This document shows positions 50,520 to 59,891 of a DNA stretch of 64,000 nt, piece after piece. The position numbers were made by a program, and so were the translations under genes. The stretch covers positions 62,001 to 126,000 of the forward strand of contig NZ_JPRH01000002.1 in the NCBI RefSeq assembly GCF_000737705.1, read 5' to 3'. The notes beneath the pieces are model-generated. The model did no database searches. It had not been told where the DNA came from and saw only the letters and a list, made by a program, of their open reading frames with translations. The stretch is from Chryseobacterium soli (GTDB lineage: Bacteria > Bacteroidota > Bacteroidia > Flavobacteriales > Weeksellaceae). How positions within the stretch are numbered: position 1 is the first letter of the stretch; each line of letters starts with the position of its first letter.

Positions 50520-51983
50520 ATGCTTAAACAACACTTACAACTCAAATTAGGACAGAAGCTGGCACCACAGCAGATCCAATTGATGAAGCTTATTCAGCTT
50601 CATACGCTGGAATTTGAAGAAGAGTTAGAGAGAGAGTTAGAAGAGAATCCTGCGTTGGAGATTGCAAAAGAAGAGTCTAAGGAAGATGATTATTCTTCCC
50701 TAGAAGAAGCATATCAGGATGAAGGAACAGAAAGCATTGAAACAGATTTTGATGTCAATGATTATCTCTACGACGACGAACCTAACTATAAAACTGCATC
50801 CAGCAACTATTCTGCGGATGACGAAGAATTCGATAATGAAAGCCTTTTAACAGAAGGACAGTCTTTATATGACTATCTGATGGAGCAGATCCATCTTGCC
50901 AATATCAATGAGGAAGATGTGAAAATTGCTGAATATCTTATCGGAAACCTTGATACAGACGGATATTTGAGAAGAGAAATCAAATCTATCGTTGATGATC
51001 TGGCTTTTTCCCAGGGAATTTATACGACCAAGGAAAGAGTAGATGATGTGCTGGAAAACTATGTTCAGAAGCTTGATCCGCCGGGAGTAGGCGCAAGAGG
51101 CCTTCAGGAATGTCTGTTGCTGCAGATCGAAAAAAAGGTGAGTTCTGATAAAGCGGTTTCTTTAGCTGCAAATATCCTGAGACATCAGTTTGATGCATTG
51201 ACCAACAAGCATTACAACAAGATCATCCAGAAATACGATATCGAAGAAGAAGATCTTAAAGATGCTTTGGATGAAATTTCCAAATTGTCTCCGAAAGTAG
51301 GAGGTAATTTTGATACTCAAACGATTACAATCAATCAGGAAATTATCCCGGATTTTGTGATTCAGGTGAAGGATGGAATCGTTATTCCAATGCTGAACAG
51401 CAAAAACGCACCTACTTTAAGAGTTTCTGAAGAATATAAAGATATTTTAACGACATATTCGCATGATAAAAAATCAGCTGATCATAAACAGGCTGCTTTA
51501 TTTATCAAGCAAAAACTGGATGCTGCAAAATGGTATATTGATGCCATTAACCAACGTCAGAATACGTTGTTACAGACCATTAATGCCATTGTAAAATTCC
51601 AGAAGAATTATTTTATCACGGGTGATGAAAAGTCGTTGAAACCAATGATTCTGAAGGATATTGCTGATATTACTGGCTTTGATATCTCTACCATTTCAAG
51701 GGTAGTGAAAAGTAAGTATGCAGATACTCCAAATGGAATTATTTATCTTAAAGACTTATTCTCAGATAGTCTGACGAATGATGATGGAGAAGAGGTTTCT
51801 ACCAAAGAGATTAAAAATCATCTTCAGGAAGTCATCAGCAAGGAAAATAAAAGAAAGCCGCTTACCGATGATGCATTGGTAGTGATCTTAAAAGAACAAG
51901 GCTATAATATTGCAAGAAGAACGATTGCAAAGTATAGAGAACAGCTTAATATTCCGGTTGCACGATTAAGAAAAGAATTATAA
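50520..51983 (+). CDS. rpoN: RNA polymerase sigma-54 factor
   Basis: 487 residues. Region I is Gln/Leu-rich (LQLKLGQKLAPQQIQLMKLIQL). The acidic region II, core-binding region, a helix-turn-helix and the C-terminal RpoN box (ARRTIAKYREQLNIP) are all present. Sigma-54 directs transcription at -24/-12 promoters with AAA+ activators. No activator gene is in this window. A single-gene unit between two terminators. Confidence 0.96.
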   Translation: MLKQHLQLKLGQKLAPQQIQLMKLIQLHTLEFEEELERELEENPALEIAKEESKEDDYSSLEEAYQDEGTESIETDFDVNDYLYDDEPNYKTASSNYSADDEEFDNESLLTEGQSLYDYLMEQIHLANINEEDVKIAEYLIGNLDTDGYLRREIKSIVDDLAFSQGIYTTKERVDDVLENYVQKLDPPGVGARGLQECLLLQIEKKVSSDKAVSLAANILRHQFDALTNKHYNKIIQKYDIEEEDLKDALDEISKLSPKVGGNFDTQTITINQEIIPDFVIQVKDGIVIPMLNSKNAPTLRVSEEYKDILTTYSHDKKSADHKQAALFIKQKLDAAKWYIDAINQRQNTLLQTINAIVKFQKNYFITGDEKSLKPMILKDIADITGFDISTISRVVKSKYADTPNGIIYLKDLFSDSLTNDDGEEVSTKEIKNHLQEVISKENKRKPLTDDALVVILKEQGYNIARRTIAKYREQLNIPVARLRKEL

Positions 51984-52009
51984 TAAACGTTTATTATTTA
52001 GAATATTTA

Positions 52010-52044
52010 AAATGCCCAATTAATTAGTAATTGGGCATTTTTAT
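52010..52044. terminator. Bidirectional terminator after rpoN
   Basis: Perfect 13-bp stem AAATGCCCAATTA with its complement (52028-52040). It separates rpoN from the convergent acyl-CoA synthetase gene. Confidence 0.92.
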
Positions 52045-52067
52045 TAAGTTATATTGTAAAAGTGCGG

Positions 52068-53696
52068 TTATGAACGAGGCTTACCGATTTCTATTCCCAG
52101 TTCTTTTATAGAAATCTCGCGCATTTCTACTTTCCTTATTTTCCCGGAAATGGTCATAGGAAATTCATCTACAAACTTCCAGTATTTCGGGATTTTATAA
52201 TGGGATATTTTTTCTTTACAGTAAGTAAGAAGTTCTTCTTCTGTGACATCAAATCCTTTTCTGATTTTCACCCAGGCCATCACTTCCTCTCCGAATTTTT
52301 CACTGGGAACACCAATAATCTGAACATCCAGAATATTGGGATAGGTGTATAAAAAGTCTTCAATTTCTTTGGGCGAAATATTTTCACCACCACGAATGAT
52401 GAGATCTTTTATCCTTCCGGAAATGGTAATATATCCTTCGTCATCCATCACGGCCATATCTCCGGTGTGCATCCACCTGGCATCATCCAGCACCTTTTTA
52501 GTATTTTCAGGATCGTTCCAGTATTTCAGCATCACAGAATAGCCTCTTGTACAAAGCTCGCCATGTTCCCCGCGCTCTACAACTTTTCCGTTTTCATCAA
52601 TGATTTTTATTTCCAGATGATCCTGAACGGTACCCACAGTGCTTACCTGTTTTTCCAGAGAAGTACCTATTAAGGTTTGTGTGGAAACCGGGGATGTTTC
52701 GGTCATTCCGTAGCAGATACTCATTTCTTTAATGTTCATAAGGTTTTCTACTTTTTTCATGATTTCCGGAGGGCAGACTGAACCTGCCATTACACCAGTC
52801 CTTAAGCTGGAAAAATCATAGGTATCGAAATCTTTAACAGCCAGTTCCGCGATAAACATGGTAGGAACGCCATATAATGAGGTGCATTTCTCGTCAGAAA
52901 CTGTTTTTAAGGTAATATCAGGATCAAAACTGTCATTAGGAATTACAATACAGGCTCCGTGAGCAATACAGCAGATATTTCCGATCACCATTCCGAAGCA
53001 GTGATAAAATGGTACGGGAATACAGACCCGGTCCTTTTCGGAATAGCGTAGGCGGATACCTATGAAATAGCCGTTATTCAGAATATTATGATGGGAGAGG
53101 GTTACTCCTTTGGGAAAGCCTGTTGTTCCGGAAGTATACTGAATGTTAACAGGATCATCAAATTGCACATGTTCTTCAAAACTGTGGAGGGTTTCATCGG
53201 AAATATATTGTCCGTTGTTTACAAATTCTTCCCAGGTATCATCAAAGAATATGGCATGCTCCATAGAAGGGCAAACCTCTTTGGCATATTCTACCATTTC
53301 TTTATAATTGCTGGTTTTAAAGTGTAGTGATGAAAAAATAAAACGGATTTCAGACTGATTGATCACATAGGTCAGCTCATGCGTTCTGTAGGCAGGATTG
53401 ATATTAACCATGATGGTTCCTATTCTGGCCGTTGCATATTGAAGAATTACCCATTCATACCGGTTGGAAGCCCATATTCCTATTCTGTCTCCGGCTTTGG
53501 CACCTAAATAAATCAGGGCTTTGGCAACGGCTGTTGTTTGATTATAAAATTCTTGATAGGTAGCCCGGTAATTTTGATGAACTGAGATTAATGCTTCCTG
53601 GTGAGCATGTTTTTCAACCGTATTTTTTAGATTACCTCCGATTGTCTCTCCCAATAAGGGAATAGCGGAAGCACCGTGTACATAGGATAATGCCAT
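52068..53696 (-). CDS. AMP-dependent acyl-CoA synthetase (fatty-acid CoA ligase-like)
   Basis: 542 residues. ANL superfamily signatures are the P-loop-like YTSGTTGFPKGVTLSH, the CYGMTETSPVSTQ region (A5), MHTGDMAVMDDEGYITISGR (A7-A8), and the C-terminal lysine in ISGKIRKVEMRE (A10). Activates a carboxylic acid with ATP and joins it to CoA. Sequence layout fits medium or long-chain fatty acids, but the exact substrate is not readable. Monocistronic, ends at the rpoN terminator. Confidence 0.92.
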   Translation of the reverse strand: MALSYVHGASAIPLLGETIGGNLKNTVEKHAHQEALISVHQNYRATYQEFYNQTTAVAKALIYLGAKAGDRIGIWASNRYEWVILQYATARIGTIMVNINPAYRTHELTYVINQSEIRFIFSSLHFKTSNYKEMVEYAKEVCPSMEHAIFFDDTWEEFVNNGQYISDETLHSFEEHVQFDDPVNIQYTSGTTGFPKGVTLSHHNILNNGYFIGIRLRYSEKDRVCIPVPFYHCFGMVIGNICCIAHGACIVIPNDSFDPDITLKTVSDEKCTSLYGVPTMFIAELAVKDFDTYDFSSLRTGVMAGSVCPPEIMKKVENLMNIKEMSICYGMTETSPVSTQTLIGTSLEKQVSTVGTVQDHLEIKIIDENGKVVERGEHGELCTRGYSVMLKYWNDPENTKKVLDDARWMHTGDMAVMDDEGYITISGRIKDLIIRGGENISPKEIEDFLYTYPNILDVQIIGVPSEKFGEEVMAWVKIRKGFDVTEEELLTYCKEKISHYKIPKYWKFVDEFPMTISGKIRKVEMREISIKELGIEIGKPRS

Positions 53697-53756
53697 AACT
53701 AAAGATTTGGTTACCTAAAATTAGTAAATAAATCGTAAGCTAAAGCCTGGGAATTA

Positions 53757-54431
53757 TTAATTTTCCTGGGAATCGATGTCTTTAAGCTGTTTTAGATTTT
53801 TGTCCAATTTCCTCATGATAATACCATACACCAGTTTATAATAAAGCCATACCAGTGATACTGTTAAAGCAGTGCTTAAAACAATTCCAATCAGGAAACC
53901 TGTAAGAGTAGAACTATTAACCTCTATACTTTGGGAATTCAGAGAGTAGAAGATAAAACCAATAAATACGGTGGTAACAACAACGAGTAAAACAATGCTG
54001 ATTAAAATAAATGCATTGACCGTTTTTTTAAAGTGTATAATCCGTGTAATTAATCCTTTAAGGTTTTCCTCTATTTTTATCTGTCGGTAGTTTTGATAGA
54101 ATTTATAGACGAAATAAGCTGTTATCAATAAGCTAAGACTTTTAATAATTAAATATATAATCTCAAAACTATTTTCTACCTCAGGTGTTTTTTGGGCTCC
54201 CAGTCTTTCCAATAGTTTAAGAAAGCTGTTGGATTCATCTCCCTTTATGAAGTAAAATACCCCCATGATCGAAAAGAACAAAAATTCTACCACACTGATC
54301 CAGAAAATATATTTCACGTAATTGCGCGATTTTCGGTTCAGCATCTGAAGGATCTCGCTGTTATCGTATTTCTGTTGAACAGGCTGTTCTTGCCATGTCT
54401 TCTTAAAACTGTCTAAATCAAATTCAGGCAT
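53757..54431 (-). CDS. Membrane protein, probable anti-sigma-type partner of the ECF factor
   Basis: 224 residues. The N-terminal about 40 residues are cytoplasmic (MPEFDLDSFKKTWQEQP), then 4 hydrophobic segments (YIFWISVVEFLFFSIMGVFYFI, IIYLIIKSLSLLITAYFVY, AFILISIVLLVVVTTVFIGFI, TGFLIGIVLSTALTVSLVWLYYKLVYG). Its start overlaps the sigma gene stop by 8 bp, a strong sign that the two are paired. No canonical ASD motif was found, so anti-sigma activity is inferred from context. Confidence 0.75.
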   Translation of the reverse strand: MPEFDLDSFKKTWQEQPVQQKYDNSEILQMLNRKSRNYVKYIFWISVVEFLFFSIMGVFYFIKGDESNSFLKLLERLGAQKTPEVENSFEIIYLIIKSLSLLITAYFVYKFYQNYRQIKIEENLKGLITRIIHFKKTVNAFILISIVLLVVVTTVFIGFIFYSLNSQSIEVNSSTLTGFLIGIVLSTALTVSLVWLYYKLVYGIIMRKLDKNLKQLKDIDSQEN

Positions 54432-54915
54432 ATTTTTCCATCTGTTCTTTAAGGGTTTTCTTTAATCTGTTCATTTTCACACGTGCATTAACTTCGGTAA
54501 TCCCGAGGTTTTCTGCGATATCCTTGTAAGGCAAATCATCCAGATACATCATTACGATGGCTCTTTCCACATTAGGCAATGTCTTTATTACCGTATACAA
54601 AAGTGATACCTGCTGCTGTTTTTCATCATCATCTTCGATAAAATCTCTGTGATTAATGTCTAATTCGTTGGTAGGAAGGCTTTTGCTTTTTTTTCTAAAA
54701 AGGGTAATGGCTGTATTAAGGGCTACACGATACATCCAGGTAGAAATTTTAGAATTTCCTTTAAAAGAATCGTAGCTTCTCCAGAGTTGAAGAACAATTT
54801 CCTGAAAAAGATCTTCTTCATCTTCCAGAGAGTTGGTATAAAGACGCGAAACCTTGATAATCAAACCCTGATTATCCTTGATGAGCTGCGCAAATTCTTT
54901 TTCTCTAGAAATCAC
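54424..54915 (-). CDS. ECF-type RNA polymerase sigma-70 factor
   Basis: 163 residues from a GTG at 54915; the frame runs open to an ATG at 54978, but the first about 20 residues upstream are not family-like, and family members begin with a segment like REKEFAQLIKDNQGLI. Regions 2 (LFQEIVLQLWRSYDSFKGNSKISTWMYRVALN) and 4 (VERAIVMMYLDDLPYKDIAENLGITEVNARVKMNRLKK) are present, with no region 3 or 1.1. Probably directs genes under stress or surface signals. Start choice is the main uncertainty. Confidence 0.85.
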   Translation of the reverse strand: MISREKEFAQLIKDNQGLIIKVSRLYTNSLEDEEDLFQEIVLQLWRSYDSFKGNSKISTWMYRVALNTAITLFRKKSKSLPTNELDINHRDFIEDDDEKQQQVSLLYTVIKTLPNVERAIVMMYLDDLPYKDIAENLGITEVNARVKMNRLKKTLKEQMEKYA

Positions 54916-55061
54916 AATAGATGTATAACGGCACGAAGATAATAATAATGTGGTGATTAATGAAGAGTTATCATTCATAATTATGAACAGGACGCTAAAA
55001 GGGAAATATATATTTACGAATTTACCTATAACCGCATTATCTCATTCTCAAAATTATCCTG

Positions 55062-55069
55062 TATCTTTG
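55062..55069 (+). promoter_or_regulatory. -7 element of the RNase P RNA gene
   Basis: TATCTTTG, 4-5 nt before the predicted RNA 5' end. Confidence 0.65.
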
Positions 55070-55073
55070 CAGC

Positions 55074-55399
55074 CACGAGAAAGTCGGCTTGTTGATTCCT
55101 GCTTCGGCAGGGGTAGGAAAGTCCGGACACCATAGAGCAGCAAAGCGGATAACATCCGTCACCCGTGAGGGTAGGACAAGTGCAACAGAAAGCAGGTACA
55201 GTTCGGCTGTAGTGAAACCAGGTAAACTCTTTGCGGTGCAATGATAAGTATATCGGTTCTTTTCAGCAATGAAAATAGGGGCGGCTCGCTCTGAAAGCCG
55301 AGGGGTAATCAGCTAAAGTATTGCAGCAATGCAGTACGCAGATAAATAACAGGCACTTCTTCGGAAGTACAAAATCCGGCTTACAGATTTTCTCGTGAT
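55074..55399 (+). ncRNA. rnpB: RNase P RNA (class A)
   Basis: About 325 nt. Conserved landmarks are the P1 helix pairing CACGAGAAA near 55074 with TTTCTCGTG near 55390-55398, the GGAAAGTCCGGAC core (P4 5' side and CR-I), the ACAGAAAGCAGG region, GGTAAACTCTTTGCGGTGCA, and the 3' AAAATCCGGCTTACAG element (CR-V). The ribozyme matures tRNA 5' ends. Exact ends are set by the P1 helix and the -7 element at 55062-55069. It is divergent from the ECF sigma operon and downstream of no gene. Confidence 0.93.
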
Positions 55400-55410
55400 T
55401 TTTGAAAAAA

Positions 55411-55490
55411 GCAGGAAGTTAGAAGCTGGAGGAAGGAAGTTTTTTAATGCGATAATTGTAACCTTTATCCCCCAGCTCCCATCTTCCTCA
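55411..55490. repeat. Imperfect inverted repeat, copy B
   Basis: Left GAAGCTGGAGGAAGGAAGTT, right CCCCCAGCTCCCATCTTCCTC. The same purine-rich AAGCTGGAAGGAAG-type arm as copy A at 48633-48755, in the spacer between rnpB and ppk2. Confidence 0.6.
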
Positions 55491-55494
55491 TAAA

Positions 55495-56364
55495 TTATTC
55501 ATTCTCCAGTGTTTTTTTAGATTCTTCCAATTCTGTTTTATCTTTTTCCGAAAGTACCGGATACCTGAGGTCCATTTTTTCCAGGGTGTCAATAATAATC
55601 TGTATAGCAGCTACTCTTGCAAACCATTTATTGTCAGCGGGAAGTATATACCAGGGTGCATAATCTTTTGAAGTTTCATTAATGGCAGTTTCATAGGCTT
55701 CCATATACTGGCCGAATAAAGCTCTTTCAGGAAGGTCTGCTGCCGAGAATTTCCAGTTTTTTTCCTGCTTTTCAATTCGGTCCAGAAGTCTTTTCTTCTG
55801 TTCTCCTTTAGAAACATTCAGAAAAATTTTCACAATGGTAGTTCCATTTTGCGAAAGATGTTTTTCGAAATTTCGGATGCTTTCATATCTGTTTTCCCAG
55901 AAAGTACTGTCAAAATCTTTTACCGTTTTCCAGGTTTTTTCACTGAGGTTGTATTCAGGATGTACCTTACATACTAAAACACTTTCATAATGAGAACGGT
56001 TGAAAATACCGATCATTCCTTTTTGTGGTAAGGCTAAATAATGCCTCCAGAGAAAATCGTGGGAATACTCTTTAGAAGTGGGTGTTTTGAAACTGGTGAC
56101 GTTACATCCCTGTGGATTTACTCCTCCAAAAACATGCTCTATCATACTGTCTTTTCCTGCAGCATCCATGGCCTGTAAGATAACCAGAAGAGATTTGCTG
56201 CCGTCCGCATACAACTTCTCCTGAAGTTCACGAAGTTTTTCTTTTTCCTTTATTAATAATTTCTTTCCTTCTTCTTTAGTGAGTTTTCCTTCATAAGATG
56301 TTGAAGATTTTTTTATTGAGAATTTTCCGTTTACCAGGAAATCATCAGAGAAATTGGTGTCCAT
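55495..56364 (-). CDS. Polyphosphate kinase 2 family protein
   Basis: 289 residues. P-loop QAMDAAGKDSMIEHVFGG (Walker A) and Walker B-like IGIFNRSHYESVLV, with the lid FLNVSKGEQKKRLLDRIEKQEKNWKF. The family transfers phosphate between polyphosphate and nucleotides, and this type phosphorylates AMP or ADP or links to CoA-type stress. The GKDS spelling is near the class III PPK2 consensus. It follows, but is not joined to, the DUF1573 gene; a bidirectional terminator stands between. Confidence 0.92.
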   Translation of the reverse strand: MDTNFSDDFLVNGKFSIKKSSTSYEGKLTKEEGKKLLIKEKEKLRELQEKLYADGSKSLLVILQAMDAAGKDSMIEHVFGGVNPQGCNVTSFKTPTSKEYSHDFLWRHYLALPQKGMIGIFNRSHYESVLVCKVHPEYNLSEKTWKTVKDFDSTFWENRYESIRNFEKHLSQNGTTIVKIFLNVSKGEQKKRLLDRIEKQEKNWKFSAADLPERALFGQYMEAYETAINETSKDYAPWYILPADNKWFARVAAIQIIIDTLEKMDLRYPVLSEKDKTELEESKKTLENE

Positions 56365-56393
56365 ACATGTTGATATTTATAATAAAAGTAATA

Positions 56394-56432
56394 AAAGAAC
56401 CGCCTCAAAGGAGGCGGTTCTTTTATTTTTTT
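56394..56432. terminator. Terminator between DUF1573 and ppk2 genes
   Basis: Stem AAAAGAACCGCCT with AGGCGGTTCTTTT around CAAAGG-type loop; T-rich on both strands. Confidence 0.92.
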
Positions 56433-56441
56433 GAGTAGAGC

Positions 56442-56927
56442 TTACTTTGCGGCAGCAACTTTTGCAACTTTAGCAGCTTTTTTAGCAGCTTTATCTGCTT
56501 CTTTCTGAGCTTTAGCAGCCTGTTTTTGCTCTTCAGCAGTTAATGGCTTTGGCTCAGGAGCGTTAGCGTCTACATTACCTTTGATGTAAATTACGCTTCT
56601 GCTGTTTACCGGGTCATTAGAAAATACCTCAATCATTTTGTTGAATCCACCATTAAGAGCAGTGTTGTATCCAACTTTGATTTTAGCAGATTTTCCAGGC
56701 ATGATCGGGTCTGTGCTGAATTCTGGAGTAGTACATCCGCAAGAAGGTTTAACATTAGAAATTACCAAAGGCTTATCACCTGTATTCTTTACTGTAAAAA
56801 ATCTTGTACCATCAGAACTTGGCTTAATAGTACCATAGTCGAAAGTAGTCTTATCGAATGTAATAGTTTGTGCAGATGCAAGAGCAAATGTCCCGAATAA
56901 TGCAATTCCTGCAATTAATTTTTTCAT
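56442..56927 (-). CDS. DUF1573 protein with Ala/Lys-rich tail
   Basis: 161 residues from the ATG at 56927 (MKKLIAGIALFGTFALASAQ signal peptide); an upstream in-frame extension is not family-like. The DUF1573 Ig-like domain is clear (TFDKTTFDYGTIKPSSDGTRFF, VISNVKPSCGCTTPEFS, KIKVGYNTALNGGFNKMI, SRSVIYIKGNV). The last 35 residues are Lys/Ala-rich (KEADKAAKKAAKVAKVAA). It is exported; the family is of unknown role. Confidence 0.92.
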   Translation of the reverse strand: MKKLIAGIALFGTFALASAQTITFDKTTFDYGTIKPSSDGTRFFTVKNTGDKPLVISNVKPSCGCTTPEFSTDPIMPGKSAKIKVGYNTALNGGFNKMIEVFSNDPVNSRSVIYIKGNVDANAPEPKPLTAEEQKQAAKAQKEADKAAKKAAKVAKVAAAK

Positions 56928-57019
56928 ATTCTTGAATGTTAATACGTTTGTTAGATAAATTTTGAGAAACAAAGTTAAAAATTATTTTAATTCATACTTA
57001 AAATTTTTTTTCTTTAAGC

Positions 57020-57027
57020 TATTTTTG
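57020..57027 (+). promoter_or_regulatory. Candidate -7 element of valS
   Basis: TATTTTTG, 28 nt before the ATG. Weak -33 context. Confidence 0.45.
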
Positions 57028-57055
57028 CAAATTGTAAGCTAAAGAAATAGAATTT

Positions 57056-59671
57056 ATGCAGATTTCAGAAAAGTATAATCCACAGGAAACAGAACAGAAA
57101 TGGTACAAGTATTGGCTGGAAAATAAATTTTTCCACTCAGAACCCAATGACAAGCCTCCATATACCGTGGTCATCCCTCCGCCAAACGTTACGGGGATTT
57201 TACACATGGGTCATATGTTGAATAATACCATTCAGGATGTTCTGGTCCGTCGTGCAAGAATGCAGGGCTTTAACGCCTGCTGGATTCCGGGAACAGACCA
57301 TGCTTCCATTGCTACCGAAGCTAAAGTTGTTGCCAAACTGAAATCTGAAGGGATCAGTAAATCCGATATTACCCGTGAAGAATTTTTAAAACATGCCTGG
57401 GAATGGACCGATAAATACGGAGGAACGATCCTTGAGCAGTTGAAAAAACTGGGCTGTTCTTGTGACTGGGACAGAACCCGCTTCACTATGGAAGAGAAAT
57501 TGTCCCAGCAGGTGATCAAAAGTTTTGTAGACCTTTACAATAAAGGATTGATCTACAGAGGATACAGAATGGTCAACTGGGATCCGGAAGCAAAAACCAA
57601 TATTTCCGATGAAGAGGTAATATTTAAAGAACAAAACGGAAAACTATATTTTCTTAAATATAAAATTGAAGGAACCGAAGAATTTCTTTCCGTGGCTACC
57701 ACGCGTCCGGAAACTATTTTTGGAGATACTGCCGTTTGTATCAATCCGAATGATGAGAGATATGCTCATTTAAAAGGTAAAAATGTCATCGTACCGATTG
57801 TTAACAGAGTGATTCCGATTATTGAAGATGAATATGTTGATATTGAATTTGGAACAGGAGCATTGAAAATCACACCTGCTCACGATACCAATGACTATGA
57901 GATCGGGCAGAAACATCAGTTAAAAATGATTGATGCTTTGGATGATGACGGAAACCTTAATGAGCACGGACTGCATTATGCCGGAAAAAACAGATTTGAG
58001 GTAAGAAAGCAGATTGCAAAAGAATTAGAAGAAAACGGACTTCTGTTAAAAGCAGAAGACTACGTAAATAAAGTAGGAACTTCAGAAAGAACGGGTGCGG
58101 TAATCGAGCCTAAAGTTTCTGTTCAGTGGTTCCTTAAAATGGCGGATATTGCCCAGCCGGCTTTGGATGTCGTAATGGACGATGAGGTGAAATTTTATCC
58201 TGAAAAGTTTAAAAACACCTACAAACACTGGATGGAAAACATCCGCGACTGGAATATCTCCCGCCAGCTTTGGTGGGGACAGCAGATTCCTGCGTTCTAT
58301 TACGGGGAAGGAGAAAATGATTTCGTTGTTGCAGAAAACATTGATGAAGCATTAGAACTTGCCAAGCAAAAAACCAACAACCGACAACTGACAACTGATA
58401 ACCTGAAACAGGACGAAGATGCTCTTGACACCTGGTTCTCATCATGGTTATGGCCAATGTCTGTATTTGACGGTTTACTTGATCCTGAAAATAAAGAAAT
58501 CAATTATTACTATCCAACTTCAGATCTGGTAACTGGTCCGGATATTATTTTCTTCTGGGTAGCCAGAATGATCATGGCCGGATTGGAATACAGAAAAGAA
58601 GTTCCGTTTAAGAATGTTTATTTTACAGGTATTGTAAGAGATAAGCAGCGAAGAAAGATGTCAAAATCTTTAGGGAACTCACCGGATCCGCTTGAATTGA
58701 TGGATAAATATGGAGCAGATGGAGTACGTGTAGGAATTTTATTGAGTTCTGCAGCCGGAAACGACCTTCTTTTTGATGAAGATCTTATGCTTCAGGGAAG
58801 AAACTTCATGACGAAGATCTGGAGTGCATTCCGCTTGATCAACATGTGGAATCATGAAGATAAGCCGGCGAATATTGCAGACAACCAGGCAATCGAATGG
58901 TTTGAAAATAAATTAAACAAAATGATAGTAGAAATAGATCAGCAGTTTGAGAAATTCAGAATTTCTGATGCGCTGCACCTGATCTATAAATTGATCTGGG
59001 ATGATTTCTGTGGTTGGTACCTGGAAGCCATTAAGCCTAATTACGGAGAAGGAATTTCTAAAGAAGTATATGACAGAACTGTTATTTTCTTCGAAGAATT
59101 AATGAAACTTCTTCATCCGTTTATGCCTTTCCAGTCAGAAGAAATCTGGCATTTGATCTCTGAGAGAAGCATTGAGGAAGCGTTGGTAATTGCACAGCAG
59201 AAAAAAGCTGGAGCGTTTAATGATGCTCTTATTAAAAACTTTGAGACTGCTGAAGAAATTATTTCCGGTGTTAGAAATTACCGTCAGACTAAAGGAATCT
59301 CACCGAAAGAAATCGTTGAAGTATATACCAGTGCAGATAAGTTTGAAAACGAAGCGGTGATTAAGAAATTAGCTAATGTTTCTGAAATTCATTTCGGTGA
59401 AAAGACAGAGAAGCCAAGCTTTACTTTCCTTATTGGGTCTACGGAAGTTTCGATTCCTTTAAGTGAAAATTTAGATTTAGGAGAGGAAAAAATAAAAACA
59501 GAAGAAGAATTGAAATACCTGAAAGGATTTTTGATCTCTGTAGATAAAAAGCTTTCCAATGAAAAATTTGTGGCCAATGCAAAACCTGAAGTCGTAGACG
59601 GTGAACGCAAAAAACAAAAAGATGCGCAGGATAAAATTGCCATTCTGGAAGAAAAGCTGAAAAGTTTATAA
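57056..59671 (+). CDS. valS: Valyl-tRNA synthetase
   Basis: 871 residues. HIGH motif as HMGH in TGILHMGHML (about residue 47), editing domain (CP1) with ATTRPETIFGDTAVCINP, KMSKS motif in RRKMSKSLGN (about residue 534), and a C-terminal coiled-coil (EEELKYLKGFLISVDKKLSN). Charges tRNA-Val and edits Thr-tRNA. Residues about 440-453 (TNNRQLTTDNLK), just before DTWFSSWLWP, are encoded by a CAAC-rich tract. Terminator downstream at 59829. Confidence 0.97.
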   Translation: MQISEKYNPQETEQKWYKYWLENKFFHSEPNDKPPYTVVIPPPNVTGILHMGHMLNNTIQDVLVRRARMQGFNACWIPGTDHASIATEAKVVAKLKSEGISKSDITREEFLKHAWEWTDKYGGTILEQLKKLGCSCDWDRTRFTMEEKLSQQVIKSFVDLYNKGLIYRGYRMVNWDPEAKTNISDEEVIFKEQNGKLYFLKYKIEGTEEFLSVATTRPETIFGDTAVCINPNDERYAHLKGKNVIVPIVNRVIPIIEDEYVDIEFGTGALKITPAHDTNDYEIGQKHQLKMIDALDDDGNLNEHGLHYAGKNRFEVRKQIAKELEENGLLLKAEDYVNKVGTSERTGAVIEPKVSVQWFLKMADIAQPALDVVMDDEVKFYPEKFKNTYKHWMENIRDWNISRQLWWGQQIPAFYYGEGENDFVVAENIDEALELAKQKTNNRQLTTDNLKQDEDALDTWFSSWLWPMSVFDGLLDPENKEINYYYPTSDLVTGPDIIFFWVARMIMAGLEYRKEVPFKNVYFTGIVRDKQRRKMSKSLGNSPDPLELMDKYGADGVRVGILLSSAAGNDLLFDEDLMLQGRNFMTKIWSAFRLINMWNHEDKPANIADNQAIEWFENKLNKMIVEIDQQFEKFRISDALHLIYKLIWDDFCGWYLEAIKPNYGEGISKEVYDRTVIFFEELMKLLHPFMPFQSEEIWHLISERSIEEALVIAQQKKAGAFNDALIKNFETAEEIISGVRNYRQTKGISPKEIVEVYTSADKFENEAVIKKLANVSEIHFGEKTEKPSFTFLIGSTEVSIPLSENLDLGEEKIKTEEELKYLKGFLISVDKKLSNEKFVANAKPEVVDGERKKQKDAQDKIAILEEKLKSL
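58373..58400. repeat. CAAC-rich tract within valS
   Basis: ACCAACAACCGACAACTGAC followed by AACTGATA. The same type of tract, in the opposite orientation, occurs at 15172-15212, and a shorter GACAACTGA at 43227. It codes for a surface loop in the enzyme. Confidence 0.45.
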
Positions 59672-59828
59672 TCCTAAATGAACAGTAATTGCTCGGAATA
59701 TCAGGCTGAAATATCAAGAACCCGGTTCGGGAAGCCTTTTATATAAAATGGAAGACTATTTGTATATATTGTAAACCATTCCGATAAGTCTTGCAGGAAT
59801 TGTCAATGATTCCGGAAAATGATATACA

Positions 59829-59862
59829 TAAAAGAAGACTGGTTGAACTGGTCTTCTTTTGT
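59829..59862 (+). terminator. Intrinsic terminator after valS
   Basis: Stem AAAAGAAGAC (59830-59839) with GTCTTCTTTT (59851-59860), 11-nt loop. T-rich 3' arm. Located about 160 bp after the valS stop and before the DUF4241 gene. Confidence 0.7.
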
Positions 59863-59891
59863 GAATTTAATGATATAATTGAAAATTAAAA

